Position numbers and translations under genes: made by a program. Below, one piece after another: positions 45,280-54,207 of a stretch of DNA of 64,000 nt. This DNA is from Fasciolopsis buskii (Eukaryota; Platyhelminthes; Trematoda; Plagiorchiida; Fasciolidae): positions 20,374 to 84,373 of the forward strand of contig LUCM01006771.1 in assembly GCA_008360955.1 (NCBI GenBank), read 5' to 3'. The notes beneath the pieces were generated by a model. It searched no databases. It was not told the DNA's origin and was given only the letters and a program-made list of their open reading frames with translations. Each line of letters starts with the position of its first letter. The stretch's first letter is position 1.

Positions 45280-46170
45280 GGATATCGGTGTGTTCTTGGA
45301 CGATATCCTATTTGCAAGCCACTCAAACTAGCTACACATTCGACCTACTCGCTCTTTTTGACCGTATTAGCAAACACGGCTCAATGAACAGCGCTTAATA
45401 AGGTGAGCTGGGGAAGTCCATGGTCACGTTTTTGGAGCTTATTGTTTCGGACATAGACATAGTCCTCCTCGCGGACAAGGTTACCGAGGTCAAGGACTAC
45501 ACGGAGCCTCATTCGTGCCAGCATCTACGCCAGTTCGCCGACCTGGTTAGCTTCCATCGGTTTTTCACGCCTAATTGTGTGAAAATTGCTGCACCCCTCA
45601 CAGACCCCTTGCAAGAAGCGAAACGGACGTTTGCTTTTCCCGAAGCCACGAAACAGACGTCCACTTTCGTCAAAGATGCAATCACCAAAATTGCGCTACT
45701 CACTTAGTACCCCTCGCTAGCGCCCGTATCCCTCCTAGCAACGCCTCAGACGTTGCATTAGAAGCCGTACTTTAGCAGCATGTCGACGGTTCTTGGAACA
45801 CTAGCGATCGCCTCCAAGAAGCTTCAGCCGGTATAACTTGATTACGGCGCGTTCGGCAGGGAGTTGCTCGCTGTTCACCTTGCCCTCCGGCGCTTCATAC
45901 TTGCATTAGAAGATTGCCCATTCACGCTATTCACAAACCACAAACCGCTCGAATATGCGAGACCGTCTGCGGCGCGAAAGTTGTTTCACAGTTTACTGTC
46001 TTTTCTTTGTACTGGTTGAGTGTCTGGATCGTCAATATTGCAGTCGTGCAGAGCCGAGTGGCGGCGATGCAAGGGTAATCACAACGACTGCCTGTAAGCA
46101 AAGGTTTTGCAAGAAGCCCACTAACAGAATTAGCCTTACTGGGTCGCTGAAACGGCAAGGATAATGCGAA
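45280..46170 (+). pseudogene. Gypsy-type RT C-terminal half and RNase H (continuation after LINE insertion)
   Basis: VFLDDILFASHS starts at 45290 with the catalytic FLDD box, directly after the LINE tail. Next come GELGKSMVTFLELIVSD (45400-45450; 'CEFG.S.V.FLGH.V'), CQHLRQFADLVSFHRFF and AAPLTDPLQ ('LRQFLGLVNFYRRF', 'PLTDLL'). The RNase H part has ASKKLQP, FGRELLAVHLALRRF and CPFTLFTNHKPLEYA ('SKKL.P.E..YS.F.REL.A...AI..F', 'F.L.TDHKPL'); the catalytic Asp of 'TDHK' is Asn. Stops interrupt at 45704 and later. Together with 35.4-37.05 kb it forms one Gypsy element. Confidence 0.85.
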
Positions 46171-46174
46171 GAAG

Positions 46175-48130
46175 ACAACACTCGCAGACATGGACGGTAA
46201 TTTCTGTCCGTATTTTTGAAAGAACTGTAGACGCCCTGCGGACCATTCCTCGCTGTTCCGGGATAACTGGACCGAACTGACTGCTTTTAATTAGCATTAA
46301 CTTCTAGTTGAACTTTGACGGTTCGTCTGGAATCGATTTGAGCACTGACGGCTTGTCCACCCCCGCGAAAAGGCCATGTTTTGCGATCATTCAAATCGCA
46401 AAACGTCATTTATCCACCAGAGATTACCCGTTATGTCCGAAGCTAACCACAGTGCGATAAAGGGTAACGTTTTCTGCCAAAGGACTAATGCTAATGGCTT
46501 GTCAGTTGTAAAAATGCAAAAAGCATGAAGAATCAATGCCAAGCCGAAGGAATTTTGCCAGTTTATCATGAAAAGTAGAAAAGTCTTTTTGCCTCCTAAA
46601 GCCGTAAAATTCACTGGATGTCCTGGTGAATATGATCATTATGTTTCTTTTTGCCCGATAATCCAATGGAAGTGTATTTTTACTGTAGATGTTCATACAT
46701 CTACACAATTAGATGAATACAAATCGTTTACTCTACTATGAGCGCCAATACGTGTATATATGGCAGCATTTGGGTTACCATATATCTGTATATATACGCA
46801 CACAAGGAAGCGGAATGTTTACCTTGTTTACAATTTTCGGATGCGTACATGGTAAAAATAAGTGCACCTGTGGGTGCATATTCATTTATGTATAGGTATG
46901 CGCTACACGGTTCTTGCTTGATTGGCGAAGGCTGTGGCACGAAAGTTAAATTCTCCCACGTTTTGGTAGTCCGTAGTAAGCAGAAGCCATGTTTGCGTGT
47001 TTCCAAAGTTTATTAATTGTAGGGGTCCACTGATGACCCCTAGGTCACCACCACCGGTATCCCTGGAAGCAACGGATGCCTTACGTCTTGAAGAACTAAG
47101 CACCTTAAATGATGACGGTGCAGTGGGGAAATTTTTCACGGGCTTCATAATTCCTTGCCCTACCACCAGCACCGTCGCCACCAGCGAATGCATTGACTTC
47201 GGTGTCGTCGGCCGAGTGCAACGCGGTATTGGTATCCTTGTCTTCGGCAAAGTAAGTTAAGAACCTCCCCGCCCCCATTAATTTGAACATTTTTTGCAGT
47301 TTCCTCCAACAAACGCCCAACCGCTTCGTCACTTACGGTCAATGAAGACAAGTAAATGTCCTGGCAAGTGTCGTCCAAGAGAGACATCGTACCCCGTTTT
47401 CTAAAAGGCGAATTGCCTTTATTTTCCTGCAGTCCCCCGGATTGACAACGACGGTCGTTAATCACCCTCACCATGGTAGCCCCAATGGCCTACTGGCAGT
47501 CTCCCCACTTCATACCTAAGAAACTTGCACACGCAAAAATTGGATATATAGTGACATCCACTGGTTATAGAGTACCCGTGCACGAGGACTGAATGTTCAT
47601 CAACACTGATGCACTACAGGACGATGAACAACTAGACTCACAGGGGCAGCTTGCTACTTGAAGGTGAGCTAACTTTTGTGCTATTTGGTTTCTCTGCTAC
47701 AGTCCTGGCAAAGTGACAAAGTCTACTTAACAAACTTGTAAATGTTTCTAAATTTACGGGGACACGTATCTCCCGAGAAAAAAATTCACACTGTGGCTCC
47801 GACTAGCCTCGTCCAAATCCCCGGTGCTCCTTAGTGTGCCGAAGAAAACATCGAATAAGGTAGTCTCACTGCAAGACCTTGCTTTAATGGTGGACACCAC
47901 CTCAGCCCTATTCGTCATGAATACGGCAAAATTTAAGTTTCACTTAACCCCGGGGTGCGTCCACATGCCCCGGTGGGGCAGCCACGGCCGTTAAACGTAC
48001 GTTAGACTGGCTGGACAACGGCTACCTAGCGTGTCTTTTAAGCTATCAGAGTCGTCCTTTGTGGACGTAACTAAGATGCAACTCTCTTGATTTTCGAGGG
48101 TCCCAGCCAACAGACGGCAACAGCCATTGC
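46175..48130. other. Unassigned stretch; expected place of Gypsy integrase and 3' LTR
   Basis: After RNase H one would expect the integrase HHCC knuckle and DDE core. I could not identify either; the translated frames at 46.2-46.7 kb show no clear match. An A/T-rich stretch with ATATATG-type words at 46.74-46.9 kb and small overlapping frames follow. A possible spliced frame is listed separately. Probably heavily decayed or deleted Gypsy sequence. Confidence 0.35.
47033..47404 (+). CDS. Candidate two-exon frame with a 48-base intron (speculative)
   Basis: From ATG 47033 the frame runs 73 codons to GGCAAA|GTAAGT. A perfect donor is followed 48 bases later by TTTTTTGCAG (acceptor at 47296-47299). 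The intron sits between codons, and the frame then stays open for 34 codons to TAA at 47402, giving about 107 residues, rich in Pro, Thr and Ser at the start. Very short introns are known in flatworms. Against it, a minus-strand ATG-started frame of 104 codons (47474-47160) covers the same DNA without needing splicing. No family is recognised on either strand. Confidence 0.2.
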
Positions 48131-48131
48131 C

Positions 48132-48425
48132 CTCCAGCCATATTTTGCGCCCACGATACGCACCTTTGCTGCATTCAAATAAAGTATTACTCGCAGTGCG
48201 CTACTGGTAGTCAGACACAGAAAAATCTTTGCGAACCATTATCTAGCTTTGAGTTAAAGCCCCGTGCTCGGTGAATCACATTGCCTGTTATGATCTTGTG
48301 AGCGAAACCACATGGCATTGTATGTTCGGTTTTTTGTTTCCCGTATCTGCACTGGTCCTTTTTTGCCTAATTTTGATCTTGCCTTGAGCATGACTGTCAT
48401 ATGTCGAGAAATATACAAAAACAAA
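48132..48425 (+). repeat. 5'-truncated LINE B 3' end
   Basis: Starts at CCAGCCATATTTTGCGCC and follows LINE B from about 44.99 kb on: GATACGCACCTTTG, CTCGCAGTGCGC, GTAGTCAG, CATTATCTAGC, then TTGATCTTGCCTTGAGCATG and CGAGAAATATAC. About 290 bases are kept, ending in AAAAACAAACAAAAA instead of ATT repeats. It shows the usual single abrupt break on the 5' side. Confidence 0.85.
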
Positions 48426-48474
48426 CAAAAATTTCAAATTACCTAAGATCGCTCTTACCCCCTATCCCTTCGAT

Positions 48475-48572
48475 TTATATTGTTCACATTCCCTGTGCAT
48501 CGTCCATGTAAAACTTGATCTCGCCTTGCGCATGCCTCCTGCAAATCGAGAAATATACATTATTATTATTAA
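48475..48572 (+). repeat. LINE 3' tail copy (ATT-tailed family)
   Basis: CTGTGCATCGTCCATG, CTTGATCTCGCCTTGCGCATG, CCTCCTGCAAATCGAG, AAATATACATTATTATTATT. It follows the previous truncated copy by only about 50 bases in the same orientation, so the two may be successive insertions at one site or a duplicated end. It uses the 'CATGCCTC' version of the tail, unlike its neighbour's 'CATGACTG'. Confidence 0.85.
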
Positions 48573-48574
48573 AA

Positions 48575-49185
48575 AACACTTTTCCAATGGGGAGTATAGT
48601 TTAATTTCAGTCGGCCAATCCTTTCTGCCTCTGGCGTAAGTCTAACGCGTGTAACTTGACCCAGCCCAATACGGTGCATTTTCCATTTTTAACCGTTATT
48701 ATCCATCCCGAAACTTTTTTCATCTTGCCTTGTGTGCCGTACGCACACCTGCCGGATGACTGCGGAAGGCAAGTGGTCAACGGAATTGCTTGTGAGTTAA
48801 GTGAGCACTGGATACTTGTGAAGTGCTCTGGTATACCAACAAATCATTTTGTTGTCTACTGAAAACATGAATGGACACAGCGGAACTGCCGAAAGTATAA
48901 GATTGCTGTTAGAAAAACATGAATTGACCATCTTCAGGAAGATTCCAGAACCCACTGATGTTGCCCAGCGTTACGAGGTCCACAAGGGTCCAAGTAAAAA
49001 TGGGGAGAATGCCCGTAATCGGCAGGGATTACGAAGAAGGCCGTACCAAAAAAGAAAGAATTAGAACAATGCCGTCCCCCCCTGAAGTTAATATGACAGA
49101 AGAATGTCTGGGTTCAGAACGGCGGTAATGCAAAGAGAACAAGAGACCGAAAATGGAGTAAAGATGAGGGATAAACTGAAGATCC
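48575..49185. other. Unassigned stretch
   Basis: Two plus-strand frames of about 70 codons (48656-48862 and 48849-49064) overlap slightly. They have no recognised domain. The second is rich in Glu, Lys and Arg and lies just before a possible ORF1 knuckle, so it may be part of the same LINE. Confidence 0.3.
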
Positions 49186-49189
49186 CGGA

Positions 49190-49500
49190 GAGGAACATGA
49201 AGGGTTGAAATGTTAGCAGTGCAAATGGGGAAGGGTTCACAGTCCAGCTAATGCCAAATGCGGAGACCTATCAATCATAATTGCTAAATAACCATCCATT
49301 AGGAAATCTAAATCCAAAAGGGACATGGACACCAAGTTATTCAGGGAACTAAGGATGATAGGTTTGAATCACAACGTTCGTTTCAAACGTGAGATAGAGC
49401 AGACATTTGGAAGATGTCCAAATGCGGCAAAAACCGCGGATCACTAGACCGACAGTTTTGGAATTCGAAAAATAAGGAGTTCATGGGCAAACTTTAAATT
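49190..49500 (+). pseudogene. Possible LINE ORF1 zinc-knuckle fragment
   Basis: At 49211-49261 the frame has Cys, a stop codon, Gln, Cys, then WGRVHSP and a further Cys, which resembles a retroelement knuckle of the type C-x2-C...H...C with the 'CGRVHSP' wording found in some CR1-group ORF1 proteins. Flanks are Lys/Arg-rich and contain stops. The call rests on one short motif and its place upstream of endonuclease-like sequence. Confidence 0.3.
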
Positions 49501-49864
49501 ATGGGTGGGATTGTATCCAATGTCACGGGTGGCCGCTACTGTGTCTTCTCGGACGGACTGGGGGGCTTCCATGGCGGCTTGAGGCGGCCCAGAAAATCAA
49601 TATCTAACCCTGAAAAAGTAGATACCTCAGCTTGCAGAGAACACCTTCCCGCACTTGGCTGCAAGAACTGATGAGCCTAAAGATAGGGGATCGGTGGCGC
49701 CAGTAATTTAGGATTTACTGCAAGAGGCACAAGAGATATGCTAAGGCAGTCGCGTATAGTTCCATAAGCTAACCGAAGGTGTGCAGAGGACGGTAGCTGT
49801 GATAGTTCACTGAGGTAATCAGAAGGTCAGGAGCCAGAAAAACATCGTCTGTGCATAAGCCACA

Positions 49865-50165
49865 ATGGTGCCGTGGGTAGAAGATGGTAGAGGTGAAAAA
49901 CCCATGCACCTCGTAGTTCTCTGCTTGCGGAAGATGACCATAAACAAGAGGACACCTCAGGTATATACGCTCGTGATCCGGGATGGAATGAAGCGTGGGC
50001 TAAATCGGAGAAAGAAGGCAAATGCTGTTTTTATCTACCCCGAAGCGTGCAGTATCAGAAATAAATGGATGGAACTACCTGCCAGGGATAAGGAGACTAA
50101 AGCCACCGTTGTCGGGGTCGCTGAGACCCCGCAGGACGGGAAAAATCAGTACTATGTTTAGCGGC
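49865..50165 (+). pseudogene. LINE endonuclease opening (APE-type), CR1-like
   Basis: The 98-codon frame contains NAVFIYPEACSIRNKWMEL and then ATVVGVAETPQD (about 50020-50145). This corresponds to 'FYTNARSIRNK..EL' and 'D.IGVTETWL' at the start of CR1-type endonucleases, including the conserved Glu. Nothing resembling the later 'GDFN' block could be found before the RTE-type sequence begins at about 50.75 kb. The two may come from different elements. Confidence 0.5.
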
Positions 50166-50169
50166 AGAA

Positions 50170-50740
50170 TGAGGGAAGTGGCAGGCCGGGGGCGGCGCTG
50201 CCCCACTAATAAGGGAGGGCCTGGTGCTTAGGGGAAGAAAAGCAAACATAGGAACCGCAATTATGCGGACGCGCTCAGTGCACACTGAAGTGCCAACTAG
50301 GCGAGTAGTCGTCTCTGTAGATATCTGGGGGCCATAGAAGTGGAGGATCGGAAAGTGAAACAGGTACTGGAGCAACAGCTTGCGAAAGCAGGTCCGCTGC
50401 TGAAAGTTGGGAGTTTTGACCATACATGAATCTAATGGGATGCAGTAAGCTGCCCACAGTTTGGAGGGGTTTTGGTCACAGGATGGCATGAGGATAAGGC
50501 CGCAGCTCAACATGCAAAGAAAAGAATGACTTTTGGGACAACAGTTATCAATCCCCAACATGGTTACCACTAAGTATAAAAATGGCATTCATAAATTGTT
50601 CTCTTTGTTATACAACAGCGATCATGGGAGGGTAACCACCTTCCGGTGGTAACATGGAAACTTCGGGAAACTGGACGCAGAGAACATGAAGACAATCAAC
50701 GCAGGCAACACGCACGAATGAGTGCCAGGGGCCTGTTCTA
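50170..50740. other. Unassigned stretch
   Basis: A 163-codon minus-strand frame (50588-50097) is open but shows no domain, and overlaps endonuclease-like sequence on the plus strand, so it is most likely a shadow. The plus strand probably carries decayed endonuclease. Confidence 0.35.
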
Positions 50741-50744
50741 TTCG

Positions 50745-52668
50745 ACCGCTCGCAGCAGATATGGACAAATTATCCAACGAATAAAGAACTCTAATGAGCA
50801 GCAACGCAGGAAAGCAGTGGTGTCAAATTAAGCAGGCAGCAGATTTCACTTGTGGTCATAGACCAAGCGTTCCTTAAGTGAAGTGGATCTCAAAAGGGTA
50901 GCTGGGCATATTAGAAAAAACGCCGGCTTCCAAACTGCAGAGAGGTAAATAAGATGCGTCGACAGTTGCAGCGTCAGTTGACGATATGCCTTAAACATGA
51001 CCGTGAAAACTGGTGAGTTAAAGTCGTCAAAGAGATGGAGGAAGCAGCCACACCAGGTATCGATCAAAGACTGTTCAAGCTTGTGCGAGACAGCGGCGGG
51101 CGGCGAACTTCGCCTAATGAAGTCGTGTGCGATAGAAAAGGGGGACCCATCCATGGTAGACAAAAGGGGCTGGAACTTTGGAAGGAGCAATTCAAAGATC
51201 ATTTTGGCTGGCCACACGCCAATATAGTCAGTCCGATACCCACCGACGCGAATAATACGGTGGTCTTTCAACCTCTCAACGGAATTTGAAGTGGAGTCGA
51301 ATATTCTATTTCTAAAGAACGGCAAAGCAGCCTATCCCAGTCCTTTTAAACCTGGAGCAGTAGTTCAAATGAAACCAAGCATCTAAAATAAATGTGATAT
51401 TTGAAACAACCAGTGCATTCCGTTTACCTAGGGTCAATAAATGAATGCAAAAATTTACAGAACCGGCAAACGGAGAGACCGCAACATCCATCGTGGGATT
51501 AGTTTATTTCCGAAAGTTACTAAACTGTTGGCTTCAATAATGCTGCGCCGTTTGACACCGATTCGTGAGAGCAATATCCGCCAACAACAGGCCGGATTTA
51601 ATCAAAATTGAAGTTGTATCGACCAAATATGTATTTTTGCCAAATACCCGAAAAGCCCCACAAGGTCACCCAACGATCGAAATTAAAAGCGTTCGAGAGG
51701 AGTGTCTCATTTCTCCATTCCTGTTTAACTTCGTTATGAAAGAGGTAATGAGACATGCTCTAAGAGGTCACCGGGATGCAAGAGTTGAACTGGGAAATGG
51801 AGGGGAACTATTTAACCTGGACTACGCAGATGACGTTGCGTGCATTTTTGAGTCTGCGGACCATGCACAATGCGCAATAAGTAGACTGTCGAGACCGGTT
51901 GTTCGGTTTGGCACGTGCCTTTCACCTTCAAAGTGTAAAGTGCTGTTGCCGGTCTGGACGATGGGAGTGCCGAACTTGGTGCTCCGCGGAGAAGACCTAA
52001 TGATTCTAGACCGTTTAACTTACCCTGGTACCTGTCTGCCAAACGATGGTAGCCCTGCAGTAGAGGTAAACACGCGTGAATCGAAGACTCCGGCAGCTTA
52101 CGGTGGACTGGAGCAATTGACGCGTCTTCCTGATATTTCACTAAAGTTGAAATATCGTGTGTACTGTGCCACAGTGCGCTCAGTTCTGTTGTACTGTTGC
52201 GAGACATGGAGTATGCGTGTGGGAGATGTTCGTCGGTTAGAGGTTTTGGACCACCGGTGTCTACGTATTATGGCTAGGATTGGATGAAGTGACCGGGTGA
52301 GTAATATAGACGTCAGGAATCTGATACTGAGTGCGGGCTCTCAGAACACCTTGTTTCATCGTGTGAAACTTAGTAGACCACGCTGGTTAAGTCACGTGTT
52401 GCGTATGGCGAACACTCGTCTACCATATCGTACCCTATTTTGTGTCTCCCCCAAGGAAAGGAAGAAGCCGCGCGGAGGCCAACAGATGACGTGGCAACGT
52501 GGAATGAGAAAGTGTACAACGAACTTAGGTAAAGTAGGTGTCTCACGTCTTCGTGGTTGGGGTCCGAAAGCCTCGTTAACTAGCTGGCTGGAGACACTAA
52601 ATGATATGACAGTGAAACGTGAACAATGGCGATCGTATTGTCCTTTTCTATCGAATCAGAATGATTGA
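50745..52668 (+). pseudogene. RTE-type non-LTR retrotransposon: pre-RT, RT and C-terminal domain
   Basis: From about 50.99 kb: KEMEEAATPGIDQRLFKLVR-like wording (51033-51090), then CDRKGGPIHGRQKGLELW and EQFKDHFGWP. ASIMLRRLTPIRESNI and RQQQAGFNQN (51533-51608) are fingers blocks; SPFLFNFVMKEVMRHAL and LDYADDVACIF (51817-51849) hold the catalytic box, intact. A 240-codon frame (51565-52287) runs on through RFGTCLSPSKCKVLL to VLLYCCETWSMRVGDVRRLE and HRCLRIMARIG. After a TGA, frame 52297-52668 has RPRWLSHVLRM, KKPRGGQQMTWQRGM and WLETLNDMTVKREQWR to the natural end. Only a few stops and shifts separate it from an intact RT; the endonuclease is missing or decayed. Confidence 0.9.
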
Positions 52669-52674
52669 AAACAC

Positions 52675-54200
52675 GTGCGTTTGTACAGTTAGACTGTGTT
52701 CCGTGTGTTGGCTGCAGCAGCATCTTATCTCTTCCCGTCTGCGTAGGCTCACTCCCTGTTCCCGTTAGATATTTACCCCCATTATAGAAACGTGTAACTC
52801 TGGAGAAAAGGCAGCGGTCAGTGAGGCTCTCCTTCCTGTTAAAATGTGAATAGTAGCGCATACCTACTGAGGAGGGTTACTGATGACCATAATGCAAATG
52901 TAGAGGTAGAGTTGTTTGGATTATGGATGGATTCCAGGAGCTCGGCGATACAATTTACCCGATAGAGGAGAAAATGCGTTAGTGTTAACCAGAAAGCGGA
53001 CAATGGCGGTATGATCATTTGAAGGATATAGACAACCTGGAAAAAGCTTAAATGATTACAAACCGAAGGAACCTGGCGGCAGTTTAGAAAGTTCAAAAAT
53101 CAGACGATAAAATTATCAAGAAAAGCTGGAGCACGTTTATGCTATTCTTGGTTGAAGGAGGGAAAAACCCGAACATCCAGTACCACCATGCTCGTTCAAA
53201 CGGTCGGTTAGAAATGGTGTCGGGAGATCCATATCGATAGACGGAGTGGACGTGTTCGAAGGAAGTGGTAAAGCATTTGTCCTCAGTCAATAATTTGTGA
53301 GTGTGCACCGGCGAGGTACTGGCCAGCAAACGGCGACTGACTTCACTTTTGCTACTACCCAAATTTTGAGGATGCGCAGCGTTTGCTGGAGGAGAAAACC
53401 TGAAGAGGTGTGAGGCGTCGGACGGAGTCCATAAGCTGTCTTAAAACCGTTAGCCACTATACTGAGTGAACCAATATGTGGTCCCTTCCAGGCCTAGATT
53501 ACCCACGGCAGACTCAAAGTCAGCAGAGGACACTGAAGCCTCTCCAAAACACTCCTTTGGGGGCGGTTTTTCTAGTTGCCGTAATTATATGGGGTTTCTC
53601 GTCAGACTTGTTGATAAAATCATGATTTGATATTTTCGTCATTGTTCTTCCGGGCAAAAACAAAACTTCACTGAAAATTTATCATTTATATTTTGATGAC
53701 AACAGTTATTATTCAGTGAATTATTGATGAAGGGCAAATCAGTCACTGGATTTTGTAAGACGTTAATTTGTTGTTGTCTGTATACATTACATGCATGATT
53801 TTCTTGTCTTCATTCATGCATTCTTTCCTTAGGCAAGGCTTCTTCAGTAGTTTTAATGAGGTCAACTTGTCGGGGCCACCTCATCGCGAGATCTCGTCAT
53901 CGTTCGCTTGATGTGGATTGCTCTGCATGCCGCGCTGTCCTTGGTTATTTTTGGTTAGGTGACTTATCGACCACCCTTATGGATTACATCACTGAATCTC
54001 ACATAATTTATGCGACAATAAGAAAAATAAAGTTATTTCAGCGGGACATGGTCCTCTGCTTTGTGCATATTGTTTGCATAGCTTGTTCATGAACTGTCTT
54101 TCTTATTGCCTTGCGTTTCATTATCATTTGAACTTGACTTAACTAAATGACCGTAGAATCTCATTGATCAAACCGGTCATATTCTAATGCGACAGGCATT
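52675..54200. other. Unassigned stretch
   Basis: It should include the 3' UTR of the RTE element, but I see no tail repeat. Minus-strand frames 52839-53096 and 53093-53362 (85 and 89 codons) follow each other and could be a broken LINE linker; no block is convincing. The rest is AT-rich. Confidence 0.35.
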
Positions 54201-54207
54201 GGCGATA

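Noticed and set aside
46175..46720. Gypsy integrase after RNase H
   Set aside because: Expected by position, but I could not find the HHCC knuckle or DDE spacing in any frame.
50097..50588. 163-codon minus-strand frame
   Set aside because: It overlaps endonuclease-like sequence on the plus strand, with no recognised domain; likely a shadow frame.
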